A stretch of 64,000 nucleotides of DNA from Anarhynchus alexandrinus. Taxonomy: Eukaryota > Chordata > Aves > Charadriiformes > Charadriidae. Below the pieces are notes generated by a model, which was not told where the DNA came from, made no database searches, and was given only the letters and a program-made list of their open reading frames with translations. Location of the stretch: NCBI GenBank assembly GCA_008711295.1, contig VUYV01000081.1, positions 1,045,424-1,109,423 on the forward strand, in the 5' to 3' direction. Both the position numbers and the translations under genes were made by a program. Of this stretch, positions 24,035 through 33,480 are shown piece by piece (the first letter of the stretch is position 1; each line of letters begins with the position of its first letter).

Positions 24035-24079
24035 GTGGATGGCAAAGAAGATTCATGTGAAATGAGCATCAGCCAGTGA
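24035..24079 (+). other. Terminal-exon-like segment (15 codons with stop)
   Basis: A good acceptor ('cttttctgttttccttgtag', ending 24034) is followed by an open phase-0 reading VDGKEDSCEMSISQ and a TGA at 24077-24079. This is the form of a short last coding exon. I do not recognise the peptide and see no matching upstream exon in the window; the exon-like segment at 22125 ends in a different phase. Chance cannot be excluded. Confidence 0.15.
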
Positions 24080-24470
24080 AAATGCAACTGTCTGAGTAAC
24101 AAACAGAACAAATTAGGCTATCAGATATTGCCATTAAAAAAAGATCTTCCATAAACATTATGTACTGCATCTAAATCACTGGGTTGTCAAATGGGAATTG
24201 GAGAAAGAGCTACGAGGATGACAAAGAATGCCTTCCAGCACCTCTTATTTGTGTATTTCTGTGGTAAAATATCATATTCAGCATAAGTTCTGGAGAGGGA
24301 CAACCTCAGTTACAATAAGAAATGAATGTTTAACTTGGGAGGATGGATGATTCTTTCTAGACGATTCTTATTTGTTATAAGATTATTGTCACCGTTCACT
24401 GAAGCATTGTTTTTCCAAATGAAGAAGATAGGCACAGCGAGGACAAAAGGAAGACAGAATACCTAGCTTT

Positions 24471-24556
24471 CTCTACCTATATGTATATATACATATACAT
24501 ACACCAACGTATACACACAATCATACACATGTATACATACGTCTATCCATATACAT
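24471..24556. repeat. TA/CA-rich simple sequence with 20-bp palindrome
   Basis: A decayed (TA/CA)n microsatellite. It includes a perfect 20-bp palindrome at 24478-24497 (tatatgtata and its reverse complement), which alternating purine-pyrimidine tracts easily produce. Confidence 0.8.
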
Positions 24557-24985
24557 AAGCCTTATAATTTCAGAGGGCAGAAGCTAATATTTCTTACAGG
24601 CTGGCTTGGAGGGCATTGTTTTAGCCACAACAAAGTGTACTCCTTACTTTGCTGCTGCCGCCATGTCCTGCTTAGTTTGGTCTGATCCAGTCTGGTCTGT
24701 TCTCTTTTTAACTGAGTTTTAACTGAACTTTTAAAAATCGCTCCTCCTGTGTTTTGTTCAGCCACAGAACTTTGTCACAACTACTTTCAGTTTCACAATT
24801 AAATTTTCCAGACAAAAAAAAAATAAAGAAGAGTGGGGTGAAGGAGAGGAAGACTGCGTTAACCAAACAATAGGTGGTTTCCAACCAGGCCCGTACCTGA
24901 CGGGGGGGGTACGGGGTCTGCAGCGTACCTCTGCGGCTCAGCAGTCTCCCCAGCCTGAAAAGCGGGCGCAGAGAAAACATGGCAG

Positions 24986-25663
24986 TGTAATAAGTAATTT
25001 AGCAAAAGAATTTTCCTTCAGCTAAAATGGATGTGTGCTCGCTATGGCTTCAGCTAAGATAGGTATGTGCTTGTTATGCATTTTGAAAAAGGGATAGTGT
25101 TAGATAGGGCATCAGACGAAAGCAACAGTTGGAGGTACCGAACCGCTGCAGAACAAAGGGTGGTGTAGTTGGCCAAGGTAACCGCAGAAGTGTAAAGGAA
25201 TAAAGAAGCCACAAGAAGGACATGGTGATAAGGACTTCGACCCTCCCTCTGACGACTATCGGGAAGACCCCTGAGGAAGCCCAGCGCCTGCGCCGCTAGA
25301 GGGGAGGGGGCATGTTTGGGGTGGGTTACATTCCAAGAACTCATTGATTATGTATTTGGGGGTGGGCTGCGTTCCGAAAACTCATTGATTATGTATTTGG
25401 GGGTGGGCTGCGTTCCGAAAACTCATTGATTATGTATTTGGGGGTGGGCTGCGTTCTGAAAACTCATTGATTATGCAAACTACGTTCCAAGAAGAAACAT
25501 GAATAGGTATAAAGAATACGAAATAAAAACAAGCGTTTGTGAAGGGAAAATGAGCCACAGGAGGAGAAATCCCCTGTGCAACTCCCAGCGCTGTAATCAA
25601 TATTCTTTGCTCCACCGAATTTGCCCCGGCCTAAAATTCAATACAGCGAGCGCGTTTCTCACA
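24986..25663 (+). mobile_element. Solo LTR of an endogenous retrovirus
   Basis: The element starts TGTAATAAG and ends TTTCTCACA, the TGT...ACA ends of retroviral LTRs. It is flanked on both sides by GCAG (24982-24985 and 25664-25667), a 4-bp target-site duplication. In order it holds a U3 with four copies of a 40-41-bp repeat (25315-25475), a TATA-like 'ggtataaaga' near 25506, an AATAAA signal at about 25520, and a U5-like 3' part with 'ttctttgctccaccgaattt'. No gag, pol or env follows: GC-rich unique sequence resumes directly. Length about 678 bp. A 4-bp duplication is usual for gammaretrovirus-like elements, but four bases are weak evidence for class. Confidence 0.75.
25315..25475 (+). repeat. 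41-bp tandem repeat, about 4 copies, in LTR U3
   Basis: Copies begin with 'tttgggggtgggctgcgttc' at 25355, 25396 and 25437, exactly 41 bp apart, after a slightly diverged 40-bp copy at 25315. Each continues 'cgaaaactcattgattatgt'. The middle copies are nearly identical, so the expansion is more recent than the oldest copy. Tandem U3 repeats are typical enhancer repeats of retroviral LTRs; the factors that would bind are unknown. Confidence 0.95.
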
Positions 25664-25785
25664 GCAGTGTTTGCACTCGCCTTTGCGTAACTCTTTTTGC
25701 CACTCCTGTGTACCGGCGGAGTGTATCTCCCGGGAGGTGACGGACGGGTGGTGCACCCTGTCCCCCCTTCGGCCCCCCTGGCAGG

Positions 25786-25810
25786 ACCGCACCGCACCGC
25801 ACCGCACCGC
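25786..25810. repeat. (ACCGC)5 microsatellite
   Basis: Five exact ACCGC units in the CpG-rich island. GC-rich pentanucleotide runs are prone to slippage. Confidence 0.9.
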
Positions 25811-25833
25811 CGCCCCTGAACCCGGTGGCTCAG

Positions 25834-25853
25834 CCGGGCCGGGCCCGGCCCGG
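25834..25853. repeat. Perfect 20-bp GC palindrome
   Basis: ccgggccggg is followed directly by its reverse complement cccggcccgg. It sits in the CpG island and could extrude as a very stable stem. It may be a chance product of GC richness. Confidence 0.9.
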
Positions 25854-26145
25854 GATCTGCCATGCTGCGCCCCGCTGGGAACGCTCTGCCGGAACGTACA
25901 GCAAATACGACAAAAATACGTTTTTCCCTTCAGCGGCACAACCTTTTTTCCCCCTCTGGCAGGAGGGGACTAAGCTTGTTGCGGTGCTGACTGCACAGAC
26001 CTCTGGCGGCAGAGCCTGTGTCTCCATCTTGGGGGCTGAGGCAGGGAGGAGGCCCGGCTGGGCGCCTCGCTGGGGCACGGGGGAGCCCAGCCCGTGGGTG
26101 CGATGAGGGTGGCATGGTGGCATCGGTGTCTGCAGACATGCTTTA

Positions 26146-26487
26146 CGCTTACAAATACTTAAAGGGAGGGTGCCAGGGGGGTGGGAGCAGTCTTTTTTCA
26201 GTGGTGCCCATTGATAGGACGAGGGGTAATGGGCACAAGCTTGAACATAGGAAGTTCCATCTTAACATGAGGAGGAACTTCTTTACCTTGAGGGTAGTGG
26301 AGCACTGGCACAGGCTGCCCAGAGAGGTGGGGGAGTCTCCCCCTCTGGAGCCATTCCAAACCCGCCTGGACGCCGTCCTGTGCCACTGCTGGAGGTGCCC
26401 CTGCTCTGGCGGGGGGTTGGACTGGATCATCTCCAGAGGTCCCTTCCAACCCTGACCATTCTGTGATTCTGTGTGATTCTGTGAGGT
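26146..26487 (+). mobile_element. CR1 LINE 3' end, distinct subfamily C
   Basis: A 5'-truncated CR1 keeping the last ORF2 part: YKYLKGGCQGGGSSLFSVVP, RKFHLNMRRNFFTLRVVEHW and HRLPREVGESPPLEPFQTRL are in one open frame (within 26018-26455). The 3' UTR reads 'gggttggactggatcatctc' and 'cagaggtcccttccaaccct', and the tail is 'gaccattctgtgattctgtg' followed by another repeat unit. This tail differs from the 'aaaccattctatgattctat' of subfamily B and the 'cagcaatcctatg' of subfamily A, so it is a separate lineage. It lies inside a CpG-rich island. Confidence 0.95.
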
Positions 26488-26645
26488 GTCTGATGGCACC
26501 GGGCCCCTGCTGGGCAGGAACCCCCGTCCGTCCGTCCCCGCAGTGGCGGCCGAGCCCCCCGCACGTGAGGGTGGCCCTGAGCGGGCCTGGCGGAGGAGCG
26601 CAGAGGGGTGCGGGCGCGGTGTCGAGAGCGGCAGCTCTGTTTAAT

Positions 26646-27173
26646 TAACTTAAACAAACTCAAGTTGGCTTTTTATGGGCCTTTGGCAACGTTTACAAAT
26701 AACGGCACGTTAGTTAAGGATGCGTTACAAGGAAACTCGGCTGGAAGCAGAAGTTTCATCAAACCCTAATAACCCATTACTTCCACTAGGATTAATTCTT
26801 TTTTCCCCCAATCCTATGGGCCACAAATTATGTTAATTAAACTGAGACATGCCTCTCCTCTTGTTTTCAACAAGTAGTATAATGCAGTGGTTTTTAGGAA
26901 TTAAATGAAGGTTTTACTTTTCCTCAGATGACCTTTTTGCTTTTTTTAACAAAATTGGGTGATTGGTTATAACTGAAATAAATAGAAAAGATTAAACTGC
27001 TAAGTTTCTGTAAAGGGAATAAGGAACTGGGCTCAGGTTTTCCCTCCTGGAAAGGCATGGTTTGTCACACATAAAAAAACACGCTTGTTCTTTTTCTGCT
27101 GGAGGAATATCTTCTAAGACAATCTGTTGTTGGTCAAAACTCACTGAGTTTTTAGTTCCTAATATTCCTAACC
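26646..27173. other. Non-coding stretch
   Basis: AT-rich unique sequence, starting with 'tttaattaacttaaacaaac'. No gene or recognised repeat. Confidence 0.45.
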
Positions 27174-27259
27174 CTTCCCTTGCCTTGCCTTGCCTTGCCT
27201 TGCCTTGCCTTGCCTTGCCTTCCCTTCCCTTCCCTTCCCTTCCCTTCCCTTCCCTTCCC
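27174..27259. repeat. Compound pentanucleotide microsatellite (TTGCC)8(TTCCC)8
   Basis: About eight units of TTGCC are followed without a break by about eight units of TTCCC. The change of one base per unit, G to C, occurs at one point (about 27221) and then persists, which suggests a point mutation that spread by slippage. Long open frames across the tract on both strands are artefacts of its period. Confidence 0.97.
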
Positions 27260-27615
27260 AGCAGTAACATCGGGACAGTTTCTCTCTGCCCTGAAGGGAT
27301 TATTTGCTGTTTTGTATTTGCTGTTTTTTTAATAACTAAGTTGACAGGAAGTATGAAAGAACACATATTCTTGGTTCATCAGGAGATGTTCCTCATGGTT
27401 CACCCGCTCTGTGTGAGATGTATTAGTGAAAATTTTGAAATTCTAATTGAGAACTATTTGTGCAGGGAAAAACACAGGGGAAAAAAGGGCTATACCTACA
27501 GCCATAACACAGTTCAGGAAAATGACAGTGCACGGAAGAACTGAGCTTCTCCAAGCAATTATTCCCTTATTAAAAGTATTGTTCAGGTTTTTTTATTTCC
27601 TTGAAGTTCTTAAGG
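27260..27615. other. Non-coding stretch
   Basis: No recognised feature. An open frame crosses from the microsatellite into this part but has no domain. Confidence 0.4.
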
Positions 27616-27750
27616 TGCCATGAGTATGTGTGTGTATATGTATGTGTGTGTGAAATATACACAGACACACACCACAGCTCATTTATTTTGATCCATACAT
27701 CTCATATACATATATACATATTTATTTATACATATATAAAAAAAAAATAA
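27616..27750. repeat. TG/TA/CA-rich simple sequence
   Basis: Interrupted 'gtgtgtatatgtatgtgtgt', 'cacagacacacaccacag' and 'catatacatatatacatatt' tracts followed by an A run. It is a decayed dinucleotide microsatellite cluster. Confidence 0.8.
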
Positions 27751-30700
27751 CAAAATTCATCCTAGCCAACAAAAACAAAGGCAGAAAATCACATGTAGCC
27801 AGCACACAGTAAAATATATAAAATAGGACACAACTGTGTATTTGTTCTGCCCTATTACTCATCATCCTAGTTTGTTCTCATAGAGGATATGAATTATTCA
27901 TTTTTAAGCACAATAGGGAAACATTAGTACTGTTTAATGGCCAAGTGGGATTTTCTAATGAAAGACTGGTGAGTCAGGTTTATTGTAATGAGGAACATTT
28001 TTACAAGAACAGGTATTAAGTGTGAGAAGTAGTCCTAACTTCTTGTTCGGAGTATGGCATCCTGGGTCATAAAAACAGATAGCTGCATTTTGGTTATTGC
28101 TAGAGAAAATGAAAAATGGATCACAGAGCTTTCTTTTTCTAAAATAAAAATCCCTGTGTAAAATAGCTCCCAACTAGTAAACCATACTGGCTATATTCCT
28201 AATAGCAGAGCAAATTACGAGCATAATAACAAACACATAAAAAGGGAAAAATAGTTGGAAAATTCAGATTAAATATAATGATGGTCAGTCTCGAAACCTC
28301 TCCCTGAGTGGCAGCGAAGAGGCACGCAGGAAGGCGAGACACTACGAGCGGGGAGCCGTGTGTTTAAGGGGGGTTTGGCTAAATTGCGAGGACAGCTGAG
28401 GGCAGCGGGGTGGGAGGCAAGCGGGCAGGAGGTTGACACTCACAAAAGCTCTGGGAGAGGGTTGACCTGTGGCCAAGGGCCAGAGAGAGTTAGCCAGTAT
28501 ATGTGGTCAGTGTGAGACGATGTTAAAATCAATTCTAATTATTATGATTAATACGACCTTCTCAATTGTCCCCTTTTTTATATGGACTATAAGCTTTATC
28601 AGACAGTGGCACTTCAACAGAAAATCTATTACATTGCATCTACCAGAAAAAGGGAAAAAAGCCCTTAGTTTAATCCTCATTCTTTTTCTTCTTTTTTTTT
28701 TAATCTGGAAAAATCATTTTCCCTCCCCTCAACACAGTATTGTTTCAGATCAGAGCCAATCTTCTGTTATTTGCTTGACCTATTGCTTTACATAAGCCCT
28801 AATTCTAACGATCAGGTATTGTACTAGTTAAGTACAATGCTAATCCGTATATCGACCTCATCTGATTAACGAAGGGAATCATCTGGTATATGGTTTTAAA
28901 TTTCTAGTCTACTCTGATACTATGTAAGCCTAAGGGTTTATAGACTTAGATGCATGCTCCATTCAAAGGGGAAAAGAAGAAAAGCAAGCTCCGTTTTCAC
29001 AAGATAAGGCACTGTGTAAATAGAATTTCTTGTCCTGTATATTGCTTCTTTTGCCAGCATTTTATCACACTATCTCATATAAACTGTGTTTTCACTGTGA
29101 CTGTAATCTGGAAAAGGAACAGACAAGGTAAGTCTTATTGAAGCAAGTTTTGTGTACAACGTAGAGGTTGATATTCCAAGGAGCCTAGGGGGCTCGGTGG
29201 ATGTTTCCTACGCAAAAAGTCTCCGCTTGTTGCCTTCTGACACTGTTGCTGCAAAGCCAAGGACCTGACTGGCTCAGGTGATTGTTGCAGTTCCACCAAA
29301 TTAAAACACGGGAGATACAAAAGAGCAGTAAAAGCTAATTAGGTATGTCTGAACCAGAAAATCTCCATTGTTAGTCTTCTCTGGAAAATACTAAGGCCGG
29401 TCAGCGAGGTGGGAAAACTTTGTGATGAGCAGAGCTGAATAAGTTTAGCCTGGTTTTAAGGAAAAAAAAAAGGTAGATCTAAAATTATTTTACTTGCCCC
29501 TATGCCCCTCTCATTTTTTTCCCAAATGATGATGCAAGCATGGTCTTCAAAGCATCTTATATTTTTTCAGGAATTGTGGAAGTATGACACAATAATTTTT
29601 GATTTCTGTTTCCCAGAATCAGACAGAAGTGTATGGCTCTGGGAAAGGATTTTTGTTGTCTTTTTTTTTTTTTTAAGAGCAAGACCCCTACATATACCCA
29701 TATATCCACTGTCTCCTGCCATACTGAGAGCATTTATCTTTGTACTACAAGATTTACCTATCTTATAATGGTGCCACTCTCTTGCTGAAATCATTGGACG
29801 ATTTATGAAAAATGAAGATAAATATGAGCCAGACCTTGCTGTACGGGCGGCAAAGCAGGCTGTGTGGTACATGGGGGAATCAGTGCGTAGCGGGCAGGAT
29901 GTGGATCTAATAAGTATCAGAATGGTCCAGGTCAGGTCTGGGTCTACAAGCAGTATCATAATATTTCAGAATATTTTTCCAGTCAAAATTTATCTTCTGG
30001 GAAAAGAAATGAGGTTTTTGCCTTGACATACAGTAACTGTAAAATAGGTGCTGAATGTGACCTGGAGAACAAGTACTGCAAACAACCATTACGGAAAAAG
30101 AAATGGCCTCAGTGAAACAGACGGATAAAAGTTTAGCAATAATAACACCACCTGCAAATAGGCATCCAACAGTCATGGCAATTAAGACTCAGGATTTCAG
30201 CTCAGGGAGCAAAATTAGTTGTGGCTTCTCAGAGGAAGACATTTTCTTGACAAAGACACTGGTCTGTATTTTGAAATTTGATGGGCCATAATTTAAAGTG
30301 TCCAGTTAACTAAACCCGTTATTCATTGCCAAGGACAGAGTCCAACTTCCCTCTGGTTCCCAGAATGTTTTTGATTCTCAATACTAAATTTCTTTGATTC
30401 AACAGCATTTCTTGAAGAAGTCTGCATGTCTTTTATGTGCAGACACACATTTCATTTTTAAAGCTATTTAATCTAGAAGAAGGCACTTACTCTAAAATAC
30501 ACACACCCACACCAGAGTTATAAAGAGTTATTCCAGGCTAGATTTTTGGAACTAAATTCCACCCCTAAACCAGAAATTTTTAAATGCATGTAAGGGATTT
30601 AGGTGCACGGGGCATGTTCTAAATTGGGTGAAAGTCTTTGAAAACCCTTATACATCCTTATATTTGATACCACATACGTATCATCATATAACCTCAGGCA

Positions 30701-33317
30701 TCTATTAAGTTCAAAAATCATTGAACCTTTTGTTTTGGCCAAGTCACAAAATGAAACCTGTCACATAATGCCCGGTGGTAATTATACAGCTGATTATAAG
30801 ACTTGATTCCTTCTAGTTTTGCCTGCTGCGATTGCTATTCCATTCTCACAGTTCAAAGTATTTCTCAGTGGATTTTAAAGACATAAACTGAGTCTTATCA
30901 TATCATTATATACTTACTGTAAAGTATCAGTCAAAGTGTAGCCAGCATTTTTAAATTGTCATTGTACTGTCTGCATTTGCTTAAGTACATTCAGAGGTAC
31001 GCTTATGAGAATATGATGGTTCCACAGGGAGCTCTGCTGATCACTTAATTTTCCTTGTTCACTGTGGGAAAAAAGGGACATTTTAATTATGAAGTCACGT
31101 AGACATGTAAGCGTGTCTTGTGTGCCTAAGTGCTTTGTGAAGTCAGCCCAAGACAGATACATGTATGAAGAGGAGTAATACAAAATAGATGCCGGATCAT
31201 CCAGGACTTCCCCCTCTTCATCTGAAACATCCCTAAGGCATGGGATGTCACACAGATCGTGCTGCTGTCCGCACCGCCCGTCTTTGCCACCTCTGCGGGT
31301 GAGACGGCATTGTTTACTCTTATCCATCATTCTGTAAAACTGTATTTGATTAAGTGCTTTCCGTTTTGGATAGTAGTGTAAAACGTGATATATTAGAATA
31401 AAAATGGAAGGTTTACACATTACTAAAAAAAGCTTATGTTAAAATGGCCTCAGATTGATTCTCTGGTTATGTCAGTTTTAATGTGTGCTCTGTGATTTGG
31501 GCAACAGTTCTCCACTCCATACAATAAACAAAGTTTTACTGTGATCAAGAATTATTTGGGTGTAGAAGTACAGACTGTAAAGTAGATTGAGAAATAAAGG
31601 TGATGGGACAACTTCTTTAGAACGGCTCCTGCAACGCCTCTACTATGACTGATACACAAAATAAGGATGAATTTTTAATTATTTAACAACATTTTACCAT
31701 TAGAATGTTACATTGCTTACTTTTTCTTTTAACAAGGAACATAACTTAACTAAACTTGTAGTTCTGTTAATGATTATACTCATTACATACACCAATAACA
31801 ACATGCCTTTCCCAGAGATCTCCTGGTCGCAATAAAACAAGTATCACCCCATAGTGGTCTAAAGTCACTTACGGAGGCGTGGAACGTACCCACACTTTGG
31901 TGGAAATCCACGCTCAGGAGAGCAGTCCTAGCACAGAAGTCAAGCAGACCACTTTTGCAATACAAGAACTAGGCACATTTTCTGTTCCTTTCTCACTGAA
32001 AGACCTTATTTTTTCCTTCTGGTTTACCAGCCATGGCTAGTCCTGCTGAACTTGCAAACACCGCAGAGAACTAAATGAAAAAACAGTTTAAAAAATACCA
32101 CTACAGGAAGAGAATTCTCTACATGTGGCAATTTCAAAATACTGTTCAGCAGTTGCTGTAGCTATGTGCACGCAATTCCTGTGCTGCTCCTCTGCCCAGT
32201 AGAACTCCCCTGGAGGATATTTCTAGCTAGCCAGCGTAAGCTCACTACTAAAATATAGGAGTAAAAATACCGCATGTGTTTTCCCTCTTCTTTCTACTTT
32301 TCTGATTAGGAAAATGGCAAAGAAAGAAACAAACAGTAGAAGACAAAGAAAACAACAACAAAAAGCTGGCAGATAGAAAAGCAACGTTGAAAGCCTTTGA
32401 ATTTAACTTCCCCCGACAAGCTGTCTTGATGTTCATCGTGAAGATGGAGACCTGTAAAAAGAGGAAATCAGCTGTCAGAACTAATGCCGCCGGAATCAAA
32501 GAGTGAGAGCAGGCGTGGAAGGCTGAATGAAAAAGTCTTTGAAACATCTGGAGGTTTCCTCAGCTGTAAGAAGTCTTGCCTTAAAATAACCAGCTGTTTT
32601 GTGAGTATGAGCAGTGTGCGTATAGACAAATCACTGTGGAAAGCTAAACAGATTTTAGTGAATATTCAGGTTACATATGTAACAGGAATTATCTTACCGA
32701 AATGAACAAGCTGAAACTGGAAATACCTCTTTCCTCTCTCTGCCATTTTAAAAGAAGAATACAAATCCCTTTACAAGATGTTTTAAAATATTTCCTTCTT
32801 GAGTGCCAACATTGGGGAGGGCTAAAATCCTGTGTTTTCTCTCTAACAATTTTGCATAACCCTGTCATGCAGAAAATGGTCCTGTGCAATAGCTTTATTC
32901 GTGCTATTCCTTATGCAAGAGATTTATAAATTTCGTATTTCTCACATTTGTAAAGAACCCCCAAAAAGGGGAAAGGTCATGCACATTCTCACGCTCTAGT
33001 CAGAATTTACCTAAGTGTTCAGTTGCACCGGGAACTATAGCGTTCACTATTGGTTTATTTCTAGGGCTTATCTCCTCACCTTATTGTAGGTTAATTTGAT
33101 TAGCCCAAAATAAATTAAAGGAAAGATTAAGCCACAATGCATTATTACATTGGCTTCCAATAAAAATACAGTCACTTTTTAGTTCTCAAATAATTAGCAG
33201 GCCTTCTATTTATACTTTAATGTACTTTAAAAAAGGTTAATCGTTAAATGTATTAACTGGTCCCAGTAAATGCAAACTGGGAGTTTGAAGAAGGTTGCTG
33301 ACCATGACAGTGATGAG
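27751..33317. other. Long non-coding stretch
   Basis: About 5.5 kb without a supported gene or young repeat. A moderately GC-rich patch lies at 28290-28480. Open frames at 30959-31420 (minus, 153 codons) and 29567-29959 (minus, 130 codons) lack recognisable motifs. Short T and A runs occur near 28690 and 29660. Confidence 0.45.
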
Positions 33318-33480
33318 GTTTGGAAAAACATTCCAAAGGAGGCGAGAAGGGAGGGAAACCTGGCTGGTTTTAAGACAAAGTTTTATCAGTATTGAAAAAA
33401 AAAAAAAAAAGTAGTTGCTTAAAATAACAGGGGAATGACCTCCGTGAGCTAAGAGGCGCCTCGTACTTGAGTGCATTGGC
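33318..33480 (+). mobile_element. Possible old CR1/L3-like 3' fragment
   Basis: 'gaggtttggaaaaacattcc', 'aaaggaggcgagaagggagg' and 'gctggttttaagacaaagtt' resemble in order the 3' end of old CR1-group LINEs, which encode the HWNxLP-type end followed by a VFKxR-type end. An A run (33395-33410) follows. The match is weak and from memory. Confidence 0.25.

Larger units (their letters stand above)
24885..26645. promoter_or_regulatory. CpG-rich island interrupted by a solo LTR and a CR1
   Basis: GC- and CpG-rich sequence lies at 24885-24985, 25664-26110 and 26490-26640, with a solo LTR and a CR1 inserted between. Features are a (ACCGC)5 run at 25786-25810, a 20-bp GC palindrome at 25834-25853 and many CpGs near 26520-26630. 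In birds such islands often mark promoters. I find no convincing first exon, so gene association is open. Several overlapping open frames here are what high GC alone produces. Confidence 0.4.

Noticed and set aside
25024..25060. U6-like 'gtgctcgctatggcttcagc'
   Set aside because: The similarity to the U6 5' end is short, does not continue, and lies inside the solo LTR.
26992..27544. Open frames across the pentanucleotide array
   Set aside because: A 5-bp repeat without stop codons keeps all frames open; the peptides are repeat translations.
30959..31420. 153-codon minus-strand frame
   Set aside because: No motif recognised and no splice or start context; length is within chance for a window of this size.
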